A DNA stretch of 64,000 nt, from the NCBI GenBank assembly GCA_905214875.1, contig CAJMNR010000006.1:1-64000 (forward strand), read 5' to 3'. Below are positions 1-9,041 of this stretch, piece after piece. The notes below the pieces were generated by a model. The model worked only from the letters and a program-made list of their open reading frames with translations. It made no database searches and had not been told where the DNA came from. The DNA comes from an uncultured bacterium. Lineage in GTDB: Bacteria > Bacillota > Clostridia > Lachnospirales > Lachnospiraceae. A program made the translations under genes and the position numbers. Position 1 is the stretch's first letter. Every line of letters begins with the position of its first letter.

Positions 1-337
<337 letters not shown>

Positions 338-365
338 CTAAATATTCCTCCTTTTTTTGAACATC

Positions 366-440
366 GAGTTTTGCGTGCATAGCAAAACTCTAGCACTTAA
401 ACCTGGTCGCCATAGCGTTTTCTACCTTTCAGTTAAGTGC
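366..440 (-). promoter_or_regulatory. Structured 5' leader of nifJ (two stem-loops)
   Basis: Two perfect inverted repeats lie between the ribosome binding site of nifJ and its likely promoter. The outer one pairs GCACTTAA (433-440) with TTAAGTGC (393-400) and encloses a small CGC-TATG-GCG hairpin plus a purine-rich strand; the second pairs GAGTTTTGC (382-390) with GCAAAACTC (366-374) across a 7-nt loop and sits about 15 nt before the Shine-Dalgarno. I do not recognise the arrangement as a known riboswitch class. It could be an unclassified regulatory leader, a stability element, or a protein-binding site. Confidence 0.5.
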
Positions 441-749
441 ATGCCTTTATCGAACTGTTTTATTGATAGGATTAGGCTCACAAGAGCTTTTCTGTCAATT
501 ATTTTTCTCGAAAAGGCTTGATATCTGTATTATTTTACCACGTTAACCATGTAATGTAAATGAATTTGGTGTACTTCTAAAAATACAATACCTAATGCGA
601 AGCCTTGTTATCATCTTTTTTGTATATATTTACTGATTTATGTTATTTACTTAAAAAAAAATACTTTTTCGTTCTCTCCCCTGTTTTTCCTTCTTCGACA
701 AACAAAATAATATTAATAAATATTTAAGATTACTTAATATATTGTTTCA
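441..749. other. Intergenic region between divergent nifJ and glycosyltransferase genes
   Basis: AT-rich divergent spacer. On the minus strand a consensus -35 hexamer TTGACA (493-498) has only a weak -10 candidate about 18 nt downstream and could be the nifJ promoter. The stretch 640-740 is very A/T-rich with several A/T tracts. No open reading frame with a ribosome binding site was seen. Confidence 0.4.
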
Positions 750-778
750 TTGAATTAATGGCTCTTTATTGCTATAAT
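750..778 (+). promoter_or_regulatory. Sigma-A type promoter for tandem glycosyltransferase genes
   Basis: TTGAAT (750-755), 17-nt spacer, TATAAT (773-778). It would start transcription near 785, giving a ~70-nt leader ahead of the TTG start at 858. The leader contains a short ACATG/CATGT hairpin around 780-796. Confidence 0.7.
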
Positions 779-857
779 TTACATGCTTTCCATGTAGGAG
801 TTTTTGTGAAATCCGTAGTTTCCATAAACATAATACATAGCTGAAAGGGGTACTCAA

Positions 858-2996
858 TTGACAACTTTAATCGAACGAATAGCGAAACACACCGTATTAG
901 TTATCTTTAGTTTTTTGACGGGGCTATTGGTAATTCTAGGCGTGCTTACTACTTGCTATCAAGACATAAAGGAACATCCATTTTACGTATTTCCCTCATG
1001 TCTTCCAGTTGTTTTAAGTATTTTATTATTTCTTGCAATTTTAGTTTTATATCACCTAAAGACAAAAAAAGTTAAGGAAAAAAAAGCATCGAGAAAAAAT
1101 ATCCGGCTTCTCATCCTGCTTCTTTTTGCACTTACGATAGGTACCGCATTCGTCCTGAAAATGCAAATAAAGCCAAGTGCAGACCAAAGAATTTGCTTTA
1201 AGATTGCTAAGGACATGCATCAAGGCATTTATGACGAATTCAAGACAGAAGGCTATATGCAGGCGTATCCGCAACAAGCTGGTCTCGTTCTCTACTTTTA
1301 TCTAATTGGTTTTATCACCGGATTTAAGAGCGCGATTGGCATCCAGCTACTTAACGTACTTGCGTATGTCTGCTTTATTTTCTGCCTATATAAGATTTCT
1401 TTCAAGCTATGGAAATGTGAATCCATAGCATTTTGGACTGCCGTTTTGTCCACACTTTTTATTCCCTTGTTATTTTATACGACATTTGTCTACGGAACCC
1501 TGATGGGGTTAGCAACTTCTACATTTGCGATATGGAAAGTACTCGAATACATGGAAACTAAAAAGTTACGACCGGCAATCTTATGCATTCTAATGGGCGC
1601 GTGCTCAATCTGGGTAAAGAAAAACTTTATCATAGCGATCATTGGAATAACACTCCTACTGCTTTTACATGCACTCTGCAAAAAGCAGCTTAAGAGTTTT
1701 TTCATCGCTAGCTGCCTATTTGTTGTTGCACTTCTTGTTCCAAAGGCAAGTCAGTGCACCATTGAGGCACTCAGCGGATACGAACTTGGCGCCGGCATGC
1801 CTAGCATATCCTGGGTTACTATGGGATTACAGACAGGTAGTCGCGCCAATGGGTGGTACAACGATTATAATTTTAAAAACTACATGTTAAATGACTGTGA
1901 TACCGAGGCGGCAGCAAAGCAAGCCACGATTGACTTAAAGGCCAGACTTTTAGAATTTAACAATAATAAGAAGATGGCTGTTAACTTCTTTACGCAAAAA
2001 ACAGCTTCGGAATGGGCGGATCCAACCTTTCAATGTTTCTTCTTAATTAAATTTGATTATAAGAAATACGACACTGACTCTAGTTGGATTTCACAAAAGA
2101 AAACATTCTATAATAACTGGCTCATTCCTTATCTGGATGTGCTGCAATCCCTTGTTTTTTTAGGCGCTTTGTTATATGTTGTATATAATCGGAAAAGAAT
2201 CACTTTACAGGAACTACTTCTGGGCATCATATTTATCGGTGGATTCCTCTTTCATACGTTTTGGGAGGCAAAAGGACAATACACTATCTGTTACTTTGTA
2301 CTGCTCTTCCCGTATTGTATCAAAGGATATGCTGGTGTCTCTGCCGCAGTAAAAGAATATATTACGCTGCTTCGTTCTTGCGAGCAGCCATTTAAGAATG
2401 TTTTTTCAAAAAAATCCATTCCTTATTTGAATAATGTGTCAAAACCTGTTATGATAGTAGTTCTGATTGGCATTTTATTTGCAGGAGCCCGATTCATAAA
2501 CGGTTCGATAAATCAAAGCGTAGCCGCCTGCAATACTAGATATATTACATTCCTAACGACGCAACCGACAGAGAAGCCACACTACCGCGGCCAGTATTAT
2601 ATAAAGGCCTTGGATCAGGATGTCTTTCTAGACCTTAAAAAAACTGGAAAAAAAGAGACTTATCATCTTTGTTTAACGGATGCGAAACGTGATGCAGAAC
2701 CTATTTCAATAAAAGAAAAAAAGACAGGATATGAAATCCATTTTAAAAAACATAATATTTTATTATCTTCCCTGGATATTCCAACGAGAAAAGATGAATT
2801 TGGAAATAGACGTAAGTCATTTTATCACCAAACGAAAAAGTGGGCAGTGAATAAAGGGAAAGATGGTTCCTATACAATCAAAAACCCTGAGAATTTTGTT
2901 TTAACAAAAACAGACGATGGCAATCTTGTATTCGAACCTTATGATGCAGCGAATACTGCACAAAAATGGTCACTTTCCAAAATCAAGCGGAACTAA
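858..2996 (+). CDS. Polytopic membrane glycosyltransferase (GT-C-like) with C-terminal ricin-type domain, copy 1
   Basis: A 712-residue membrane protein. About eleven or twelve hydrophobic segments occupy residues 10-560, with the first large outward loop containing the motif PSADQR...GYMQAYPQQAGLVLYFY, resembling the catalytic loop of GT39/ArnT-type lipid-phosphosugar glycosyltransferases. After the last segment (around 540-563) a ~140-residue hydrophilic tail ends in two QxW-like motifs (KKW and AQKWSL), as in single repeats of ricin-type beta-trefoil lectins. The TTG start at 858 is favoured because AAAGGGG (844-850) lies 7 nt before it. The protein is a close full-length paralogue of the next gene, 40 nt downstream, so the pair arose by tandem duplication and is probably co-transcribed. 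The sugar donor and acceptor are unknown; the role in envelope glycan or teichoic-acid decoration is inference. Confidence 0.75.
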   Translation: MTTLIERIAKHTVLVIFSFLTGLLVILGVLTTCYQDIKEHPFYVFPSCLPVVLSILLFLAILVLYHLKTKKVKEKKASRKNIRLLILLLFALTIGTAFVLKMQIKPSADQRICFKIAKDMHQGIYDEFKTEGYMQAYPQQAGLVLYFYLIGFITGFKSAIGIQLLNVLAYVCFIFCLYKISFKLWKCESIAFWTAVLSTLFIPLLFYTTFVYGTLMGLATSTFAIWKVLEYMETKKLRPAILCILMGACSIWVKKNFIIAIIGITLLLLLHALCKKQLKSFFIASCLFVVALLVPKASQCTIEALSGYELGAGMPSISWVTMGLQTGSRANGWYNDYNFKNYMLNDCDTEAAAKQATIDLKARLLEFNNNKKMAVNFFTQKTASEWADPTFQCFFLIKFDYKKYDTDSSWISQKKTFYNNWLIPYLDVLQSLVFLGALLYVVYNRKRITLQELLLGIIFIGGFLFHTFWEAKGQYTICYFVLLFPYCIKGYAGVSAAVKEYITLLRSCEQPFKNVFSKKSIPYLNNVSKPVMIVVLIGILFAGARFINGSINQSVAACNTRYITFLTTQPTEKPHYRGQYYIKALDQDVFLDLKKTGKKETYHLCLTDAKRDAEPISIKEKKTGYEIHFKKHNILLSSLDIPTRKDEFGNRRKSFYHQTKKWAVNKGKDGSYTIKNPENFVLTKTDDGNLVFEPYDAANTAQKWSLSKIKRN

Positions 2997-3036
2997 CACA
3001 AGATAAAAAACGCACTACTGAGAGGAGAATAATAAC

Positions 3037-5160
3037 TTGAAAACAATGATAGAAAAGATAGGTAAACACGTGATTATGATTATATTTGCAATCATAGCCC
3101 TATACCTTGTTACGATGAACGTAATTAGTACGTGTTATGCTGATCGAAATGAACATGCCTATTATGTATTCGACTCGGTCTTGCCCGTACTTATCGCAGA
3201 GGTTTCACTTTTTGTCCTCTATTATATTCATAAAAAGAAAAACATTTGGTTCCAACGCGAATTCAATTTAAAGAGGTTTTTAATCATCACCTTCCTGCTT
3301 GGATGTGTATATATCGTATCTTTAAGAATCCAGCCAAATGCTGATCAGAGAGTATGTTTGGATATTGCCAAGCAAATGCATTATGGTAACTTTAAAGAAT
3401 TTGAACAGGATGGCTATATGCAAGCTTATCCACAGCAGGTGGGACTTGTCCTCTTCTATTATTTCATTGGATTTATCATCGGATATCGTAATGTCTTAGT
3501 ACTTCAAATCATAAACGTGGCGGCATATACTGCCTTTATCTACTGTTTATATAAGATTGCTATGCATTTATGGCATGATGAAAAAATTGCTAGGTGGACA
3601 TGCATCCTTACGAATTGCTTTATTCCACTTATTATGCTTACGACATTTATCTATGGAACGATGATTGGCCTCGCTACTTCTACTTATGCCTTATTAATGG
3701 CAATGAAATACATGGAAACCCGTTCGACACGTTCTGGTATCAAATGTGCATTGTTTGCAGCTATCTCCATTATCTTTAAGAAGAACTATCTAATCGTTGT
3801 CATTGCAATCTTTTTGTTATTATCGCTACACGCTTTCTGTAAAAAGCATGTAAGAGCGCTTCTTGTTATTGCTTTGATGTTCGTTTGCTATGTATCCTTT
3901 GGAAAAGCTGCAACCTTTACAATGGAGAAGATTACTGGTATTCCAATGGGTGACGGTATGCCTAGCATTGCCTGGATGACAATGGGGCTGCAAGAAGGCC
4001 CAAGGGCAAATGGCTGGTACAATGAGTATTCGGTCAAGACTTATATGGATCAAAACCATGATACTGAGGCTACTGCAGAAGTCTGCAAAGAAGACTTAAT
4101 CCAACAACTAAAAGACTTTAATGCTAACAAATTGGACGCTATTAACTTCTTTAACAAGAAGCTTGCTTCCGAATGGGCAGAACCTACTTTCCAGTGTTTC
4201 CATTTAGTGCATAATCAAACAAAGCTTGCAACGTATACACAAAAAGAACGTACCTTTGCTAATCGAATCATTGTCTATGTACTCGTGCCTTATTTGAATG
4301 TATTAGCTTCCATAATCTTTATCGGAATCGCACTATACGCTATATTCAATTATCGCAAGGCAGTCATCTGGCAGTTACTACCGATTATCGTCTTTATCGG
4401 CGGTTTTCTGTTCCATACCATATGGGAAGCCAAAGGACAATATACGATTTGTTACTTTGTTCTCCTATTTCCATACTGTGTCAAAGGATATGCAGAAAGC
4501 TTCCGTGCATTCAACGCACTGCTTACTTCCACAAAAGAGTCTGGCTTTACACTAAATAAAAAGACCGCCATTCATTGCCTGAACGCAGTACGTCCAATCT
4601 GTATGATTCTTGTCATTGCACTTTCATTTAAAGTTGTAACACTTGTTAGTGATGTTGCTGATTATACAGTGAAGAATTCCAACCAAATATATTATACGTT
4701 CTTAGAAAGCGAACCTATCACTTATAAGACAATCAGCGGTCAATACCGTATCCAGTCCATCGATGGCAAATACTATCTTGATATCAAGAAAGATACCGAT
4801 ACCGATAATTATGTCCTCTTCTTAAATGAAGAAGAACGAGAAAATCAGATTGTATCTGTATCTAACCTTCCAAAGACACTTGATATCTACTTTAGAAAAG
4901 ATCGAAAGTCATTAGCGACATTAAGTACGCCAAAGGTTGGAACGGAGACTTATAAATATTATCGTAACTATTATGCAACTGTGACAAAATGGTCCATCAG
5001 TCAGAATGATGATAATTCCTTCGCCATTAAGACTCCGGACAATTTTTCACTTACTCGTCTTCCAGACAACACTCTAGTGTTCAAGGAAACAGATAAGAAT
5101 TCAGAAGCTCAGAAATGGGAATTTATTAAGATATCAAAAAGTCAAAATAAAAAGAAATAA
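3037..5160 (+). CDS. Polytopic membrane glycosyltransferase (GT-C-like) with C-terminal ricin-type domain, copy 2
   Basis: A 707-residue paralogue of the preceding gene, alignable from end to end: shared blocks include NADQR, GYMQAYPQQ, the Lys-Lys-Asn block before helix 7, GMPSI-W-TMGLQ, ANGWYN, ASEWA-PTFQCF and FHT-WEAKGQYTICYFVLLFPYC. It has the same multi-pass layout and an extracytoplasmic C-terminal domain (about 560-700) with TKWSI and AQKWEF motifs of QxW type. TTG start at 3037 with GAGGAG at 3022-3027; an in-frame ATG three codons on has worse spacing. The gene follows copy 1 by 40 nt and ends at a strong bidirectional terminator. Probably transfers a sugar from a polyprenyl-phosphate donor outside the membrane; substrate unknown. 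Confidence 0.75.
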   Translation: MKTMIEKIGKHVIMIIFAIIALYLVTMNVISTCYADRNEHAYYVFDSVLPVLIAEVSLFVLYYIHKKKNIWFQREFNLKRFLIITFLLGCVYIVSLRIQPNADQRVCLDIAKQMHYGNFKEFEQDGYMQAYPQQVGLVLFYYFIGFIIGYRNVLVLQIINVAAYTAFIYCLYKIAMHLWHDEKIARWTCILTNCFIPLIMLTTFIYGTMIGLATSTYALLMAMKYMETRSTRSGIKCALFAAISIIFKKNYLIVVIAIFLLLSLHAFCKKHVRALLVIALMFVCYVSFGKAATFTMEKITGIPMGDGMPSIAWMTMGLQEGPRANGWYNEYSVKTYMDQNHDTEATAEVCKEDLIQQLKDFNANKLDAINFFNKKLASEWAEPTFQCFHLVHNQTKLATYTQKERTFANRIIVYVLVPYLNVLASIIFIGIALYAIFNYRKAVIWQLLPIIVFIGGFLFHTIWEAKGQYTICYFVLLFPYCVKGYAESFRAFNALLTSTKESGFTLNKKTAIHCLNAVRPICMILVIALSFKVVTLVSDVADYTVKNSNQIYYTFLESEPITYKTISGQYRIQSIDGKYYLDIKKDTDTDNYVLFLNEEERENQIVSVSNLPKTLDIYFRKDRKSLATLSTPKVGTETYKYYRNYYATVTKWSISQNDDNSFAIKTPDNFSLTRLPDNTLVFKETDKNSEAQKWEFIKISKSQNKKK

Positions 5161-5178
5161 TAAAATAAAAGTTCTAAC

Positions 5179-5215
5179 AAAAAAGCAGCTACACAATTTT
5201 TGTGTAACTGCTTTT
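5179..5215. terminator. Bidirectional terminator
   Basis: AAAAAGCAG...CTGCTTTTT stem extended by TACACAA/TTGTGTA with one mismatch, A/T runs at both sides. It lies between the convergent glycosyltransferase and cysK genes and can serve both. Confidence 0.9.
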
Positions 5216-5228
5216 TCTTATAGATCAA

Positions 5229-6173
5229 TTAATCTAAATTACCATTAAACAATGGAGTAGAAAGATATCTGTCGCCTGAGTCTGGAAGAAGCGCTACGAT
5301 CGTCTTTCCTTGGTTCTCTGGTCTGTTTGCTAAAATAGTTGCAGCTTTTAGCGCTGCTCCAGATGAAATTCCTACAAGAATACCTTCACTGACAGCAAAT
5401 GATTTGCCTTCTGTGAATGCATCTTCATTCTCAATCGTAATTACTTCATCGATTAAATCTCTCTTTAAAACATCTGGAACAAAACCTGCACCAATTCCTT
5501 GGATCTTATGTGGGCCAGCTGTTCCTTTAGAAAGTACAGGGCTTCCTGCTGGCTCAACCGCGATAATCTTTACATTTGGATTCTTTTCTTTTAAGTACTC
5601 TCCAACACCTGTGATTGTTCCGCCTGTTCCGACACCAGCGATAAAGTAATCAATTTTTCCTTCTGTCTGATCCCAGATTTCTGGACCAGTAGTTGCCTTA
5701 TGTACTTCTGGATTGGCTGGGTTCACAAATTGTCCTAACACAATAGATCCAGGAATAGAATTCTTTAATTCTTCTGCCTTAGCAATTGCCCCCTTCATAC
5801 CTTTGGCGCCTTCTGTAAGAACAAGCTCTGCACCATATGCATGTAAGAGGTTTCTTCTTTCAATACTCATTGTGTCTGGAAGAGTAAGGATTGCTTTATA
5901 TCCTTTTGCAGCTGCCACTGCTGCCAAACCAATTCCTGTATTACCGCTAGTTGGTTCAATGATTGTTGCTCCTGGCTTTAATTTTCCGCTCTTTTCAGCA
6001 TCTTCGATCATTGCAAGGGCAATACGATCTTTTACTGATCCAGCAGGATTTAAATATTCCAGTTTTGCATAGATGTTTGCGTTTGTCGCATTTGCTTTGG
6101 CAGAATATCTCTCTGCCTTTAACAATGGTGTGCCACCTATTAATTCCAATGAACTTCCTACAACTTTACTCAT
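5229..6173 (-). CDS. cysK: Cysteine synthase A, copy 1
   Basis: 314 residues. O-acetylserine (thiol)-lyase: converts O-acetylserine and sulfide to cysteine with pyridoxal phosphate. Visible family marks are [13 protein letters not shown], the PLP lysine K48 in NPAGSVKDR, the substrate loop [11 protein letters not shown], the phosphate loop [12 protein letters not shown] and [11 protein letters not shown] near the C-terminus. I start it at ATG 6171-6173 because GGAGGG lies 6-7 nt upstream; a longer in-frame extension to 6239 has no ribosome binding site. A second copy (42486-43427) is about three-quarters identical. The leader contains a perfect palindrome (6201-6216) and a TTGACA promoter further up, so expression is probably regulated, perhaps by sulfur supply. 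Confidence 0.95.
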   Translation of the reverse strand: MSKVVGSSLELIGGTPLLKAERYSAKANATNANIYAKLEYLNPAGSVKDRIALAMIEDAEKSGKLKPGATIIEPTSGNTGIGLAAVAAAKGYKAILTLPDTMSIERRNLLHAYGAELVLTEGAKGMKGAIAKAEELKNSIPGSIVLGQFVNPANPEVHKATTGPEIWDQTEGKIDYFIAGVGTGGTITGVGEYLKEKNPNVKIIAVEPAGSPVLSKGTAGPHKIQGIGAGFVPDVLKRDLIDEVITIENEDAFTEGKSFAVSEGILVGISSGAALKAATILANRPENQGKTIVALLPDSGDRYLSTPLFNGNLD

Positions 6174-6200
6174 AATATATCCCTCCATCTTTCTATTTGA

Positions 6201-6216
6201 TTCATACGGGTATGAA
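6201..6216. promoter_or_regulatory. Palindrome in cysK-1 leader
   Basis: TTCATACGGGTATGAA, arms TTCATAC/GTATGAA separated by two bases, located between the predicted -10 and the ribosome binding site of cysK copy 1. It could be a repressor operator. No equivalent is seen ahead of cysK copy 2. Confidence 0.5.
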
Positions 6217-6273
6217 ACAGCATTTACATCGAATTTCATTTCCCTACTATCTTTATATGTATTCTATGTATAT

Positions 6274-6302
6274 AGAGTATGCCTATTCAAATCATTTGTC
6301 AA
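6274..6302 (-). promoter_or_regulatory. Candidate promoter of cysK copy 1
   Basis: Consensus -35 TTGACA (6297-6302), 17-nt spacer and a weak -10 TACTCT (6274-6279) on the minus strand. The poor -10 would fit a promoter needing activation. Confidence 0.5.
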
Positions 6303-6455
6303 CCGATTCGTCGTTATTCCTCGTTACGGCTTTTTTATTGCTAGTTATCAATTTTTCCTATAACATGTTCTTCTGCCCACAAACCAGGTGTTTCCTTTCG
6401 CACATACCTCTCCAACTATTGTCCTTTATTCTTGCACCTTCCATTACATCGATTA

Positions 6456-6526
6456 TGATACTGGTTGGATTCGAACCAACAATCTGGGTTTTGCAGACCT
6501 TGCCTTTTCCAACTGGCTACAGCATC
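6456..6526 (-). tRNA. tRNA-Cys(GCA)-like gene, divergent
   Basis: The minus strand folds as a 71-nt cloverleaf: acceptor GATGCTG with CAGTATC (one G-U), D arm GCC...GGC with a GG-containing loop, anticodon loop CTGCAAA (anticodon GCA, Cys), T arm GTTGG-TTCGAAT-CCAAC (perfect). Departures from a normal tRNA-Cys are clear: only three of five anticodon-stem pairs form (AAGGT against ACCCA), the discriminator base is A rather than the U73 normally required by cysteinyl-tRNA synthetase, and no CCA is encoded. It is either a minor or non-canonical tRNA-Cys, or a decaying pseudo-tRNA. It lies 300 nt upstream of cysK on the same strand. The cloverleaf is seen; function is uncertain. Confidence 0.6.
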
Positions 6527-6583
6527 GAAAAACTTACTAACCATAAACAGGACCCCCCTCTGTTTCTTCTGTTGTGACAACTA

Positions 6584-6621
6584 GAAAATGCCATCCAAAC
6601 AAAGGTCTGGATGGCATTTTC
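6584..6621. terminator. Terminator of rlmD-like gene
   Basis: Perfect 14-bp stem GAAAATGCCATCCA/TGGATGGCATTTTC with a 10-nt loop, just past the stop codon of the minus-strand methyltransferase gene. Symmetric, so it could act both ways. Confidence 0.85.
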
Positions 6622-6637
6622 TCTATCTTAATACTTA

Positions 6638-7987
6638 TTATTTTCTACGGTGTAACACAACGATTGTTTCCACATGACTTGTCCAAGGGAACATATCCAC
6701 TGGCACAATCTTTCTTGCCTTATAACCGTGGTCTGTCAAATATGCTAAATCTTCTTCTAGCGTTTCTGGATTACAGCTGATATAAACAACCTTCTCCGGA
6801 GCAAGTTTAACAACACTTGAAAGAAAAGCTTCATCACTTCCAGCACGAGGAGGATCCATAAATACTACATCGAATTTTTCTCCTGCTTCTGCAACTTCTA
6901 CCATGAACTTACCGGCATCATTATTGTAGAAAGAAATGTTCTTGATATCGTTGATTTTCGCATTCATAACGGCATCTTTTACCGCGTCTTTGTTTAATTC
7001 AACGCCGATTACTTCTTTTACATGCTTGCTTGCAATCATACCAATCGTACCGATTCCACAGTAAGCATCGATTACACGTTCATTTCCTGTAAGCTCAGCA
7101 AGCTCAATTGCTTTGTTATAAAGAATTTCAGTCTGAATTGGATTTACCTGATAGAAACTCTTTGGAGAGATTCTAAATGTACATCCACATAATTCATCTT
7201 GAATATATCCTTTTCCGTAAATCGTTGTCTGTTTCTCGCCAAGTACCATGCTAGTCTTTTTATCATTTACATTGATTACTACTGTCGTAATTTCTGGATG
7301 TTCTTTACGTAATGCTTTTACGAAGTTATTCTTACTTGGAAGAATTGGAGAAGCAAGTACAAGAACAACCATGATTTCACCAGATTTGTGACCTGTACGA
7401 ATTAATACGTGACGAAGTAATCCATATCCTGTATCTTCATCATACGTACGGATCTTAAAGGATTTTAGCAATCCACGGATTGTACCTACGATTGCATCTG
7501 CCTTTTCATCTTCAATAAGACATGTTTCGATTGGAACAATAAAATGAGTTCCTTCTTCGTATACCCCTGAGATATACGTACCATTTTTTAAGCGACCAAA
7601 TGTAGCATGTACTTTGTTACGGTAATGATATGGATGTTCCATACCGATAATATCGTAAACATAGCCATAGTTACAAAGGAGTTGGTTTACCTTATCGTGT
7701 TTATGCGCTAACTGGTCTTTGTATGATACATGTCGAAGACTGCAGCCACCACATCTATGGTAAACTGGGCAATCAACATTACTCTTTTTCTTAAAGCCAC
7801 CTTTACGTTCATTGTTTGTTTGCTTGTCAGATCTTTTACCATCAAACTTTTTCGCTGGCTTATCGCCTTTCCATGTTCTGTTTCCTGTTTTATTTCCATT
7901 CGCTTTTTTCTCATATGGCTTCTTATCATATGTTTTTTTGTCGAATGACTTCTTATTGTCTGATACTTTCTTTCCTGATGTTTTCAC
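6638..7987 (-). CDS. rlmD: 23S rRNA (uracil-5-)-methyltransferase, RlmD/RlmCD type
   Basis: 449 residues. S-adenosylmethionine-dependent m5U methyltransferase of the RumA/TrmA class that modifies 23S rRNA. The [4Fe-4S] cluster cysteines are in CPVYHRCGGCSLRH, the SAM site is DAYCGIGTIGM, then the FMDPPRAGSD loop and the catalytic cysteine in SCNPETLEEDL. The first ~65 residues are a Lys/Asn/Gly-rich, probably disordered basic tail replacing the usual TRAM domain and may bind RNA. Start is a GTG at 7985-7987 with GAAGGA 9 nt upstream; there is no ATG nearby. Monocistronic, closed by the 6584-6621 terminator. Which uridine (747 or 1939 in E. coli numbering) is modified cannot be told. Confidence 0.9.
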   Translation of the reverse strand: MKTSGKKVSDNKKSFDKKTYDKKPYEKKANGNKTGNRTWKGDKPAKKFDGKRSDKQTNNERKGGFKKKSNVDCPVYHRCGGCSLRHVSYKDQLAHKHDKVNQLLCNYGYVYDIIGMEHPYHYRNKVHATFGRLKNGTYISGVYEEGTHFIVPIETCLIEDEKADAIVGTIRGLLKSFKIRTYDEDTGYGLLRHVLIRTGHKSGEIMVVLVLASPILPSKNNFVKALRKEHPEITTVVINVNDKKTSMVLGEKQTTIYGKGYIQDELCGCTFRISPKSFYQVNPIQTEILYNKAIELAELTGNERVIDAYCGIGTIGMIASKHVKEVIGVELNKDAVKDAVMNAKINDIKNISFYNNDAGKFMVEVAEAGEKFDVVFMDPPRAGSDEAFLSSVVKLAPEKVVYISCNPETLEEDLAYLTDHGYKARKIVPVDMFPWTSHVETIVVLHRRK

Positions 7988-8031
7988 TTTTCTTAATCCT
8001 TCACTCTATTGTATTTACAGTATAACCACTT

Positions 8032-8949
8032 TTAAACGCCTTCATAATCAAATGCGGGAATAAAGCTTTCTTTAGCCGTATCGCCCTCTTGGATAAACCC
8101 ATTTTCCACACCGAGGTCGATGGCATAATCCACAAGCTCGTCATATTCCTTCTCTGTAAGCTTACGATTGATTTCGTCATAGTCTTTTACACCTTCAAGC
8201 GGCGTATACTGATTCATTATGCTAATATAAATCTCATCTTTGTACGTCGAGTACAAATACTGAATGATTTTCTTGGAATCTTCCATGCCTTCTGGCATCT
8301 GAAGATGACGAACGATCACTCCTTTTTGCATGATACCTCGTTCATCGAACTTTGCAGGTGTTGTCTGTCTTACCATCTCTTCAATTGCCTTTTTTGCAAA
8401 TTCACTGTAGCCTTTGGCATTGGAATATCGAATAGCACGTTCCTCTTCCATATACTTAAAGTCCGGAAGATAGATATCGATATAGCCTTCTAACATCTTC
8501 AATGTCTCGACCTTTTCATATCCGCTACTGTTGTAGACAATTGGAATATGCAGTCCAGCTTTCTTTGCAATTGTAAGCGCTTCTATAATCTGAATGACAT
8601 AGTGGCTTGGCGTTACAAGGTTTATATTATTCGCACCTTTTTCTTGCAGTTCTAAAAAGATTTCGGCAAGTCGCTCCACCGTTACCTCTTTTCCAATTGT
8701 CCCATTTGAGATCTCATGATTTTGACAGAAGACGCATCGCATAGCACATCCAGAAAAGAATACAGCTCCTGATCCTTCCTCTCCGGATATACAAGGCTCT
8801 TCCCACATATGAAGCGCCGCTCTTGACAAATGTACTTTGCTTGTTTCTCTGCAATATCCAATCTTGCCTTCATTACGATTAACATTACAATCTCTTGGAC
8901 AGAGTCTGCATGCATCTAAGCATTCCTTTTTATTTATTTCATGTTTCAT
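8032..8949 (-). CDS. Radical SAM protein, PflA-related (COG1313-like)
   Basis: 305 residues. Radical SAM enzyme with the CxxxCxxC cluster motif CAMRCVFC directly followed by QNHEIS, preceded by an extra N-terminal cysteine cluster (CRLCPRDCNVNR...GYC) as in the pyruvate formate-lyase activating enzyme-like group. Further family marks are GANNINLVTPSHY, VYNSSGYE and YLPDFKY. Such proteins are usually annotated as PFL-activase homologues, but true targets are mostly unknown. Start choice is uncertain: ATG 8947-8949 is 15 nt from AGAGGA, while a GTG at 8959-8961 is only 3 nt from it. Gene stands alone; no formate-lyase or glycyl-radical enzyme is in the window. Confidence 0.85.
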   Translation of the reverse strand: MKHEINKKECLDACRLCPRDCNVNRNEGKIGYCRETSKVHLSRAALHMWEEPCISGEEGSGAVFFSGCAMRCVFCQNHEISNGTIGKEVTVERLAEIFLELQEKGANNINLVTPSHYVIQIIEALTIAKKAGLHIPIVYNSSGYEKVETLKMLEGYIDIYLPDFKYMEEERAIRYSNAKGYSEFAKKAIEEMVRQTTPAKFDERGIMQKGVIVRHLQMPEGMEDSKKIIQYLYSTYKDEIYISIMNQYTPLEGVKDYDEINRKLTEKEYDELVDYAIDLGVENGFIQEGDTAKESFIPAFDYEGV

Positions 8950-9041
8950 TTTTATAATCACTATTCCTCTTTGTATAAAACAAAAATCCTTCTAATGATA
9001 CATAAAATAAGCCTTATTTACAAGTATTTTTTCTATAATTC

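Noticed and set aside
5404..6072. Plus-strand open frames opposite cysK copy 1
   Set aside because: Antisense shadows with no ribosome site; the minus strand has full cysteine synthase motifs.
6174..6239. N-terminal extension of cysK copy 1
   Set aside because: It adds 22 residues absent from the family, lacks a ribosome site and runs across the palindrome; the internal ATG has GGAGG.
6197..6577. 126-codon plus-strand frame over the tRNA region
   Set aside because: Overlaps the tRNA-like gene and cysK promoter; no ribosome site and no recognisable protein.
8032..8949. Radical SAM protein as a true pyruvate formate-lyase activase
   Set aside because: It has an additional N-terminal Cys cluster and no glycyl-radical enzyme gene nearby; only family-level call is safe.
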